From contig JAUPSS010000004.1 of the NCBI GenBank assembly GCA_040285825.1, positions 3,541,658 through 3,605,657 of the forward strand: a stretch of DNA of 64,000 nt. Reading direction: 5' to 3'. This document shows, piece after piece, positions 41,291 to 51,644 of this stretch. Below the pieces are notes generated by a model. It was not told the DNA's origin and made no database searches. It saw only the letters and a list, made by a program, of their open reading frames with translations. Origin of the DNA: Eukaryota sp. TZLM1-RC (lineage: Eukaryota; Metamonada: BaSk clade). Made by a program: the position numbers and the translations under genes. How positions within the stretch are numbered: position 1 is the stretch's first letter; each line of letters begins with the position of its first letter.

Positions 41291-41728
41291 TGTTCTGCCA
41301 TACTTGAGCAACTTTTGGATGTGGAAGACCATACTTGTGACTCATCATTTGTCTCTGAACCTACCGTCAGCTTTCCTGTTTGGATTAGAAGAATTGTTTC
41401 TAAATCAGAAGCCTCTTTGGAATGTGCTTTTGTTGCTCTCTACTATCTTTCAAAGCTACAAGCAAAGTTTCCTCAGCTTCGGTACTCTTCCACTAATGCC
41501 CATCGGTGTTTCCTTGTTGCCTTTATGCTTGCTGCCAAGTTTTGTGAAGATTCTACCTATCAAAATCCTAGCTGAAGAATTATTGGTTATTCTTTTTATT
41601 CCCTTGAAATTCTTAATGCTATGGAAGTTGAATTTATTAAACTTCTTGATTGGAATTTGCACGTTTCTCAAAATGATTTACAAGGTTTTCTTTCTGATTA
41701 TAAGAATATTTTTGATAAATTGTGCTAA
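41222..41728 (+). pseudogene. Cyclin pseudogene (right copy)
   Basis: Aligns throughout with the intact left cyclin at 1289-1786. A TGA at 41573-41575 replaces the Trp of the SWRIIGYSF segment, so translation would stop after 117 residues, before the last helices. The original stop is also lost (TAA to AAA), extending the dead frame by three residues. Other changes (Arg to Cys in LERAF, Pro to Gln near the end) fit relaxed selection. The 5' flank is present as two direct copies around the mobile elements, so its promoter may also be disrupted. Confidence 0.9.
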
Positions 41729-42010
41729 ATGTGTAATAAATTTATTTAATAATGTTTTTTCTTAACCTTTACTAATTTTGTATGGTAAAGAATAGATCTT
41801 AATATTTGTTTATTACACCTTTAATCTCAAAACATTATGGAGATTTGTCATTCACTTTGCTAATGCTGAACAATCGGTCCAACAGTTTCTACTTGCCAGC
41901 ATTGAATCAAAGTATAAACGAATGAGGGAAAGAGTACTGTAATGTCCATCTACAGACACTGTACATAAACATTCAACTTGATGATGCTCTCTGAAAGGTC
42001 ATCAATTCCA

Positions 42011-42252
42011 ATGCAACCTCAACGTATGCAAGCAACGGAATGCTAATCTCAGAGCCTGAACATCAACAGCAAAAACAGCCCAAACAACCCCAACAACCTG
42101 GTCAAATGGGCGAGCAACCGGGACAACGCCAACAACCCCAACAACCCGGTCAAGGTCCCCAACAAGGTGAACAGATGCGTCCTGGTCAACAACAACAACA
42201 ACGCAAGGGTCAGCCTGAACAGCCTCAGCAACAACAGGGTAGAAGAGAGTAG
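42011..42252 (+). CDS. Gln/Pro-rich protein, two exons (right copy)
   Basis: Exons 42011-42023 and 42053-42252 with a 29-nt intron (GTATGC...GCTAATCTCAG) give a 70-residue Gln/Pro/Gly-rich protein. It parallels the left copy, with in-frame differences only: one codon fewer in exon 1 and two extra Gln codons near GQQQQQRKG. The upstream region that is open in the left arm (around 41870-41945) carries a two-base indel here, so if a longer protein existed this copy lost it. Confidence 0.5.
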
Positions 42253-43215
42253 GTAGCTTTCATTGTTGTGAATAAATGTTGCTTATGATGAGGGTCATTC
42301 TTTAAATTTTAAAATCATTATCTTGTTGAATTTATTACTATGAATTTGTTGCTTAGCCAAAAGCAATAATTACTGGTAATTCTATTAAAAGAGGATTACT
42401 GCTGCAAACATTGCTGGTCTCCTTCAAATAACAAAATTGCTATCATCAAGTTGCAGTGAGTAGTCAAATTATGATTTACACAGTCAATCTGTAAAAGTAT
42501 TCTTCGTTAACACCATTGCAAAACATTCTCCGAAAGGCCATTAGCATAAAAAACGGATCTCCTGAAGTGATCAACAAGTAAGAATTCTACAATAGCTTGT
42601 TTTTAGTATTACTTCAGTTCACAGTAAGCTCTCTGTGTGTTAGATTTCAACTTGGTCATGTTGCTCCATTTTGGGCGAACTAATTTAATACATTTTTGAG
42701 AACTATTTGAATATAAAATAATACATCAATTAGTTATCACAAATGTGCAGTTGCTGACTATTATTTCAAAAATTTGGTTCTAAAATTTCCAAGGTACATC
42801 ATTCTCAATCTCCAAAACAAGATACAAATGTGGTTTTTAAATAGAACTAAGGATTTTGAAAACAATGTTGACTGAGAACATCTAACTCTCAGAAAATTGT
42901 TGATGAAGATAACAATTTTAATTGAAAGGAGGAGTTATGGTTTTACAATGTAAGAAAACTAATCACTCTACAAAAGGTATGTAGAAGCAAGCAATCTCGT
43001 TAGAGAAAGCGGACTTGATCAAAGTAACACCAATAAGTCCAAATAGTTTATTTTCATTTATAAAAAGTCTGGTAATTGTTAAAATACTAAAAATCAAGGT
43101 TCTCATGATCAAATCCTCAAAACAATGACTAAATGGCTTGAAAATAGAGTCTCTGTCCTCTCTGAATAGGATATCTTCTGAAGAATGTGTTTCATTTTGA
43201 AGTTGTTATGTCCTA
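42253..43215. other. Intergenic, end of the right arm and single-copy flank
   Basis: Similarity to the left arm ends near 42530. No gene recognised in the rest. Confidence 0.45.
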
Positions 43216-43911
43216 ATGTCAAACTACATCTTCTTCGATCTCAACGGGACCCTAATCGATACAAGGGTTTTGCAACAATGTTACCAAGAATGCTCTACTG
43301 ATCCACAGACAACAGCCAAAAAAGTTTGGGATCTTGCATTTGAAACATTCCAACATAATGCTGTTGCAGGCAAAGTACAACCATTTGAAGACGTCATTGA
43401 ATCAGCTATGAGAGCCGTCCATTGTGAGCAAGCAAAGGAATGTTTTTTCTCCCGACTCCCATCTTGTCCACTGTATGACGACGTCAGAATATCGTTTCCT
43501 AAAATGAAAGCTCTAGATTTGAAGCTTGGACTTCTTACCAATACCCCTACAAGATATATGAACGAAATTCTTGCAGCTACTGGGATTTCAGAACTTTTAG
43601 ATGTTAGTTTATCTGCAGAAGAAGTCAGTACTGGGGTACACAAGCCAGATTTGCGTGTGTACAATTTACTGGTCAATCTACTGAACACAGGCGTGGCTCA
43701 CAATATATGTTACGTTTCAGCACACAAGTGGGATTGTTTAGGAGCACTAAATTTGGGCATTCCGACAATCATGATCAATAGAGAAGGATCTGCGACAGTC
43801 ATAGATAGAAGGATACCTACAATTACATCACTGGATATGTTACCCAATGTTGTAATGGCTCTTTTCACTAGTCCCGATAAACTGGAAGCCATTAAGGCGG
43901 AAGAAAGTTGA
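43216..43911 (+). CDS. HAD-superfamily hydrolase, haloacid dehalogenase type II-like
   Basis: A 231-residue soluble protein from ATG 43216. Motif I is FFDLNGTLID with nucleophile D8; the second acidic residue of phosphatases (DxD) is Asn here, and in L-2-haloacid dehalogenases this position is also not Asp. Motif II is GLLTNTPTRYM, motif III has the Lys in HKPDLRVYNLL, and motif IV is CYVSAHKWDCLGALNLGIP followed by INREG, close to the 'vaaH.wDv.GA..aG' signature of the type II dehalogenase group. It would hydrolyse a C-halogen or related ester bond; the true substrate is unknown. The family is mainly bacterial, so past transfer is possible. Confidence 0.85.
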   Translation: MSNYIFFDLNGTLIDTRVLQQCYQECSTDPQTTAKKVWDLAFETFQHNAVAGKVQPFEDVIESAMRAVHCEQAKECFFSRLPSCPLYDDVRISFPKMKALDLKLGLLTNTPTRYMNEILAATGISELLDVSLSAEEVSTGVHKPDLRVYNLLVNLLNTGVAHNICYVSAHKWDCLGALNLGIPTIMINREGSATVIDRRIPTITSLDMLPNVVMALFTSPDKLEAIKAEES

Positions 43912-44096
43912 TGGTACATTGGCACGGATTTGTACTAGAGCACTATATTTGATTGATAACAATGAAATCGTTGTCATTTAAGCTACCAGACAGGTTTTCT
44001 GCGTTGAAGTATTTTATGAATAAATAGAAAGGTTAATGATCTTTTTTTAAACAACTTTTTTATTTATTCCAATAAAAAACAAACTATACGACCAGG

Positions 44097-44330
44097 TTAA
44101 AATTCTATGTCTTCATAACCCAAGTCAGCCAAGAAGAATTGACTGGAGGTTTTTCTTTCATAAACGCGTCGAAGAGATAACAAAGCTGAAAATAATAAGG
44201 GAACAACACCTTTGAAACTTAATGAAAGGTTTGAAAGGTTAATGAAGATATAAGATTTTATTGCAAAAAGGAAATAATGGAAATTATCTGCACTGGCACT
44301 TTCTTTACGATATGTCCTTAGTCCCTTCAT
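44097..44330 (-). mobile_element. Remnant of an element A-like 3' end
   Basis: The minus-strand frame ends PLLFSALLSLRRVYERK...LGYEDIEF, aligning with PTMISKALLAIGVEYERN...CLEDIEF at the end of element A. The upstream part is not recognisable. A diverged old fragment. Confidence 0.6.
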
Positions 44331-44339
44331 GGTGCCTCA

Positions 44340-45240
44340 CACGTTTTTCCAGCAAAAAACAACATGATTTCTCAAAACAACTTCATCAGATGTAAAAGGC
44401 AGACTAAAGCAAAACTTAAATGAAAGCAATCAAGAAGATGATCTCTACAGAAGAAAACACCAGCCCACCTCACGCGATGTGACAACTTATTAGTGTCCAG
44501 AATTGTTGGTGAATCGTTTTCCTGAAAAAATTGATGATATTATATTACGTCATTGATATAAGATGTTAGATTGGACTTTAGTTGGTAGGTCGATCAATTT
44601 CCTTCGAAATTCATAGTTTGTTCATCGTTCATTCAATGGAACCTAGTTTAGTTCATAGTTCATCTTTTTACAAATCTTCACCCTGGAAAGACGATAACGT
44701 TAACTCATGTTTTCATTCTTTTCCTTACATCCCAGTACGTGGTTAGTTATATTTAAGTCTGCGTTCTTCAGTATTTAAGCCTATTCAGAAACACCTCATG
44801 AATTAAGATTGACAATTTTACTCAGAAGTTTTCGGTAGACGGATTCCAGATGCTGTACTTGCTCGTTAATTGACAAAATTTGAATTAACGACTGTGTTTC
44901 AGTTGATCCTTGTAACCAATCCAATCAAAGATCTAGCAATGAAAGTTCAGCCATTTATTTAGACAGTGCTGACAATATAACCATCAAACACTATGCAATT
45001 AACTTGTCTCATTTACACTCCAATATTTTTCAATATACACATTTTCCTCAACGATTTGTCTTCATTAAAGTTTTGAAATTCCTACTTTGAATTTGTTTTC
45101 AGATTTAACACAATTTCTAAAAACTCGCGCCAGCAACTTTTTTAGATGTGTTTGAGGAAAAATAGGATTCTGTGGAGTTTTTATTGTAACTGGGCCACTT
45201 ACTCTATCAAAAGTGAAACAGTTGCCATTTAAAGCAATAA
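44340..45240. other. Intergenic, no gene recognised
   Basis: Only a very short match to element A (GTGAATCGTTTTCCTGAAAA at about 44510) was noted. The array starts at the ATCATGATCATTT word at 45241. Confidence 0.4.
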
Positions 45241-48200
45241 ATCATGATCATTTTATGCAAAACGATTCTTCTTGTGTTCAGCCGATGAAAAGACAGCAGA
45301 ATGGTTCCAAATATGAATCATATCACGTTCATGAAACGCAACATTGTTGGTCCCCTATTTTGCACATTGAGTTTTGACTCACCCCAGGTCAAGTCAACTT
45401 GCATTGATACAAAGGTGATTCGATGCTCTGAGCACTATCAACCTAGATTTTCCTTTTGAATACATTTTCAAAACTGTATGTGTTGTACTAAACGTTGTAA
45501 TGGGTTCGAGTTCATCAAAGAATTTATAGATTTAAAAAAAGAAAGAATTTAATTGTTGTTTGGTAACTTTATTGAGAATTGATTTGTTCAATTGTTTCAT
45601 TTCTTTATTCATTTGACTTGATGCTGTCGATTGTCTACACCTTTCTGACGCAAACTCTTAAAAGTTGATATTTTGCATGGTGACTAAGGGTTTGATGTAA
45701 TGATCTCCATTTATCAGCGTATTTAAGTGAGTTGTTGGAGTGCCTTTTGGGTTATTTTGTTTAAACATTTGCTCTATTGTTTTCAAGATTTTGAAAACAA
45801 AAAAAAGTCAATCCAAAAATCCGTCCAATTGCAATTGGAGAATCGTTTTCAAGAATTCTTGCGTCTCTTGTTTTCAATAGAATTGGGAAAAAAGCCAAGG
45901 AATTTTTCAGTCCATTTCAATTTGGAATCAAGACAATTGATGGTGCTTCTTCTGCTGCTCTTTCGTCGGATGTGTTTTTTTAATTCTAGTGATTCTAATT
46001 ACATCTTCAATTTAGATTTTAAGAATGCTTTCAATTCTGTATCTCGTTCTTCCATTTTACCTTTGCTGCGAAATCATTTTCCTGAAGTTGAGCCTTTGTT
46101 CTATTCATTTTATGGAAAATCATCCACATTGGTCTATGAAAACTTTGACCTGCTTTCGTCTTCAGGTGTTAAACAAGGTGATCCACTTGGTCCTTTTTTC
46201 TTTTGTCTGGCAATTCATCCATTAATGTGCGAATTGAAAGAAAAATTCCGAGAAATAGATATTGTAGCATATATGGATGACATTTCTGAAATTGCTCCTA
46301 TTACAATTCTGAAACAAATAGTAACTTTTATTCAACAGCGTTATCATGATCATTTCATGCAAAACGATTCTTCTTGTGTTCAGCCGATGAAAAGACAGCA
46401 GAATGGTTCCAAATATGAATCATATCACGTTCATGAAACGCAACATTGTTGGTCCCCTTTTTTGCACATTGAGTTTTGACTCACCCCAGGTCAAGTCAAC
46501 TTACATTGATACAAAGGTGATTCGATGCTCTGAGCACTATCAACCTAGATTTTCCTTTTGAATACATTTTCAAAACTGTATGTGTTGTACTAAACGTTGT
46601 AATGGGTTCGAGTTCATCAAAGAATTTATAGATTTAAAAAAAGAAAGAATTTAATTGTTGTTTGGTAACTTTATTGAGAATTGATTTGTTCAATTGTTTC
46701 ATTTCTTTATTCATTTGACTTGATGCTGTCGATTGTCTACACCTTTCTGACGCAAACTCTTAAAAGTTGATATTTTGCATGGTGACTAAGGGTTTGATGT
46801 AATGATCTCCATTTATCAGCGTATTTAAGTGAGTTGTTGGAGTGCCTTTTGGGTTATTTTGTTTAAACATTTGCTCTATTGTTTTCAAGATTTTGAAAAC
46901 AAAAAGGTCAATCCAAAATCCGTCCAATTGCAATAGGAGAATCGTTTTCAAGAATTCTTGCGTCTCTTGTTTTCAATAGAATTGGGAAAAAAGCCAAGGA
47001 ATTTTTCAGTCCATTTCAATTTGGAATCAAGACAATTGATGGTGCTTCTTCTGCTGCTCTTTCGTCGGATGTGTTTTTTAATTCTAGTGATTCTAATTAC
47101 ATCTTCAATTTAGATTTTAAGAATGCTTTCAATTCTGTATCTCGTTCTTCCATTTTACCTTTGCTGCGAAAGCATTTTCCTGAAGTTGAGCCTTTCTTCT
47201 ATTCATTTTATGGAAAATCATCCACATTGGTCTATGAAAACTTTGACCTGCTTTCGTCTTCAGGTGTTAAACAAGGTGATCCACTTGGTCCTTTTTTCTT
47301 TTGTCTGGCAATTCATCCATTAATGTGCGAATTGAAAGAAAAATTCCGCGAAATAGATATTGTAGCATATATGGATGACATTTCTGTAATTGCTCCTATT
47401 ACAATTCTGAAACAAATAGCAACTTTTATTCAACAGCGTTATCATGATCATTTCATGCAAAACGATTCTTCTTGTGTTCAGCCGATGAAAAGACAGCAGA
47501 ATGGTTCCAAATATGAATCATATCACATTCATGAAACGCAACATTGTTGGTCCCCTATTTTGCTTATTGAGTTTTGACTTACCCCAGGTCAAGTCAACTT
47601 ACATTGATACAAAGGTGATTCGATGCTCTGAGCACTATCAACCTAGATTTTCCTTTTGAATACATTTTCAAAACTGTATGTGTTGTACTAAACGTTGTAA
47701 TGGGTTCGAGTTCATCAAAAAATTTATAGATTTAAAAAAAGAAAAAATTTAATTGTTGTTTGGTAACTTTATTGAGAATTGATTTGTTCAATTGTTTCAT
47801 TTCTTTATTCATTTGACTTGATGCTGTCGATTGTCTACACTTTTCTGACGCAAACTCTTAAAAAGTTGATATTTTGCATGGTGACTAAGGGTTTGATGTA
47901 ATGATCTCCATTTATCAGCGTATTTAAGTGAGTTGTTGGAGTGCCTTTTGGGTTATTTTGTTTAAACATTTGCTCTATTGTTTTCAAGATTTTGAAAACA
48001 AAAAAAGTCAATCCAAAATCCGTCCAATTGCAATTGGAGAATCGTTTTCAAGAATTCTTGCGTCTCTTGTTTTCAATAGAATTGGGAAAAAAGCCAAGGA
48101 ATTTTTCAGTCCATTTCAATTTGGAATCAAGACAATTGATGGTGCTTCTTCTGCTGCTCTTTCGTCGGATGTGTTTTTTAATTCTAGTGATTCTAATTAC

Positions 48201-50512
48201 ATCTTCAATTTAGATTTTAAGAATGCTTTCAATTCTGTATCTCGTTCTTCCATTTTACCTTTGCTGCGAAAGCATTTTCCTGAAGTTGAGCCTTTTTTCT
48301 ATTCATTTTATGGAAAATCATCCACATTGGTCTATGAAAACTTTGACCTGCTTTCGTCTTCAGGTGTTAAACAAGGTGATCCACTTGGTCCTTTTTTCTT
48401 TTTTTTGTCTGGCAATTCATCCATTAATGTGCGAATTGAAAGAAAAATTCCGAGAAATAGATATTGTAGCATATATGGATGACATTTCTGTAATTGCTCC
48501 TATTACAATTCTGAAACAAATAGCAACTTTTATTCAACAGCGTTATCATGATCATTTCATGCAAAACGATTCTTCTTGTGTTCAGCCGATGAAAAGACAG
48601 CAGAATGGTTCCAAATATGAATCATATCACATTCATGAAACGCAACATTGTTGGTCCCCTATTTGCACATTGAGTTTTGACTCACCCCAGGTCAAGTCAA
48701 CTTACATTGATACAAAGGTGATTCGATGCTCTGAGCACTATCAACCTAGATTTTCCTTTTGAATACATTTTCAAAACTGTATGTGTTGTACTAAACGTTG
48801 TAATGGGTTCGAGTTCATCAAAGAATTTATAGATTTAAAAAAAGAAAAAATTTAATTGTTGTTTGGTAACTTTATTGAGAATTGATTTGTTCAATTGTTT
48901 CATTTCTTTATTCATTTGACTTGATGCTGTCGATTGTCTACACTTTTCTGACGCAAACTCTTAAAAGTTGATATTTTGCATGGTGACTAAGGGTTTGATG
49001 TAATGATCTCCATTTATCAGCGTATTTAAGTGAGTTGTTGGAGTGCCTTTTGGGTTATTTTGTTTAAACATTTGCTCTATTGTTTTCAAGATTTTGAAAA
49101 CAAAAAAAGTCAATCCAAAATCCGTCCAATTGCAATTGGAGAATCGTTTTCAAGAATTCTTGCGTCTCTTGTTTTCAATAGAATTGGGAAAAAAGCCAAG
49201 GAATTTTTCAGTCCATTTCAATTTGGAATCAAGACAATTGATGGTGCTTCTTCTGCTGCTCTTTCGTCGGATGTGTTTTTTAATTCTAGTGATTCTAATT
49301 ACATCTTCAATTTAGATTTTAAGAATGCTTTCAATTCTGTATCTCGTTCTTCCATTTTACCTTTGCTGCGAAAGCATTTTCCTGAAGTTGAGCCTTTCTT
49401 CTATTCATTTTATGGAAAATCATCCACATTGGTCTATGAAAACTTTGACCTGCTTTCGTCTTCAGGTGTTAAACAAGGTGATCCACTTGGTCCTTTTTTC
49501 TTTTGTCTGGCAATTCATCCATTAATGTGCGAATTGAAAGAAAAATTCCGAGAAATAGATATTGTAGCATATATGGATGACATTTCTGAAATTGCTCCTA
49601 TTACAATTCTGAAACAAATAGCAACTTTTATTCAACAGCGTTATCATGATCATTTCATGCAAAACGATTCTTCTTGTGTTCAGCCGATGAAAAGACAGCA
49701 GAATGGTTCCAAATATGAATCATATCACGTTCATGAAACGCAACATTGTTGGTCCCCTATTTTGCTTATTGAGTTTTGACTTACCCCAGGTCAAGTCAAC
49801 TTACATTGATACAAAGGTGATTCGATGCTCTGAGCACTATCAACCTAGATTTTCCTTTTGAATACATTTTCAAAACTGTATGTGTTGTACTAAACGTTGT
49901 AATGGGTTCGAGTTCATCAAAGAATTTATAGATTTAAAAAAAGAAAGAATTTAATTGTTGTTTGGTAACTTTATTGAGAATTGATTTGTTCAATTGTTTC
50001 ATTTCTTTATTCATTTGACTTGATGCTGTCGATTGTCTACACCTTTCTGACGCAAACTCTTAAAAGTTGATATTTTGCATGGTGACTAAGGGTTTGATGT
50101 AATGATCTCCATTTATCAGCGTATTTAAGTGAGTTGTTGGAGTGCCTTTTGGGTTATTTTGTTTAAACATTTGCTCTATTGTTTTCAAGATTTTGAAAAC
50201 AAAAAAGGTCAATCCAAAATCCGTCCAATTGCAATAGGAGAATCGTTTTCAAGAATTCTTGCGTCTCTTGTTTTCAATAGAATTGGGAAAAAAGCCAAGG
50301 AATTTTTCAGTCCATTTCAATTTGGAATCAAGACAATTGATGGTGCTTCTTCTGCTGCTCTTTCGTCGGATGTGTTTTTTAATTCTAGTGATTCTAATTA
50401 CATCTTCAATTTAGATTTTAAGAATGCTTTCAATTCTGTATCTCGTTCTTCCATTTTACCTTTGCTGCGAAAGCATTTTCCTGAAGTTGAGCCTTTCTTC
50501 TATTCATTTTAT

Positions 50513-51644
50513 TTCTCTTTAATTTATTGAATTTGCACACTTGATTAAATTAAATCATAACTAATGGGACGACTATCATTAAACCAAGATTTCCTCTACA
50601 AAATCTTGATTTGCTTGCTGTCTAGCTAAAGCTTCTCTAATTCGATTGAAAAACCGCGGTAATCTATTAATAATGGCAAATTGAATCCGTGAACGCCATA
50701 AAAAAATATCAAATCTTTTCATTGTTTTTTCTTTCACCAATTTTTGGAAGTCATCCAAAAAAGTTTCTGCTTCAACTGATAATCTTCCATTTATCGAAAA
50801 TGGAAAAGCAATAAAAACCAGCTGTGTATTTCTATCGATATTTGCATCTTCAATTTCTTTATCATATTTTCTATGTTTTTCTTTTGCTTTAAAATCCAGA
50901 GCAGCCACAGGATTAAGTTTTCTTCTGTGAACCAAAGTATCGTTTGCAACATTACATGAGACAAAGTCAACAATAGCTTCAGAATTATCAATCCAATCAC
51001 AGTATACATCACCTCTATCATCAGAACTAAAATTATTCAGAGAAAGTGTTTCTTTCAGCAGGGGCTCTTTGATACACGATATCCTTGCAGTTTGTGCCAT
51101 ATTGAAAACAGTGTCTCTAACAGCATCATGTAATGAAGAACGATAAGTTATCAATTTAGAGCAATTTAGAGCATGGCGCAAAGTGAGTTGAGGTGAATTC
51201 GAACAAATACATTTTTCTTTTGATAATAATTGGTTAATGGGGATGTTCAAATATAATCTCATTTTTGTTACAAATGCTTCATTAGTAGCACACAATCCAA
51301 ATCTTCGTGGTACAATGGTTACAAAAAGTGAAGAATCTGACACCTTGTTTTCACAAACACCCTTTTCCAATAACAATGAGTGAAGATCTTGATTTAAAAC
51401 AGCCGAGCTGCAAATATTATTATAAAGATCTTTTTCATACATTCCAGTCAATCTTTTCTGTAATGTTCGAAGAGTGTACTTCAAATTTAAAACATTTTTT
51501 TCTGGAATATTGCCATTGAATGATTGGGGAAAACATCGACCCCATTTTTCTACATCAATTCTTGAAATTTCTTCATTTAATGCAAAAACAGTGGAACTTT
51601 GCGTTGTCATCAATAAATCTTCCCAATCTGCAAATCTTTCGGAG
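50513..51644 (-). mobile_element. Element B copy 5 inserted in array unit 5
   Basis: 1132 bp, with ATTTTAT duplicated at 50506-50512 and 51645-51651. It carries an intact about 345-residue frame (to 50579) with CICSNSPQLTLRHALNC, RGDVYCDWIDNSEAIVDFV and KAKEKHRKYDKEIEDA, ending FVEEILV. It is 5'-truncated, lacking the RT. The best preserved C-terminal domain of element B in the window. Confidence 0.93.

Larger units (their letters stand above)
22505..42530. repeat. Right arm of the inverted repeat, expanded by retroelements
   Basis: The reverse complement of 510-7040, in order: non-coding DNA, H4, H2A, H2B, H3, cyclin, Gln-rich gene. It is interrupted by element B at 24102-26537, element A at 28088-29034 and a nest at about 31266-40952. 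Taking these out leaves about 7 kb that matches the left arm. Confidence 0.9.

Noticed and set aside
45470-45530. tRNA-like GGGTTCGAGTTC word repeated in each array unit
   Set aside because: No matching acceptor, D or anticodon arms could be folded around it; it simply repeats with the unit.
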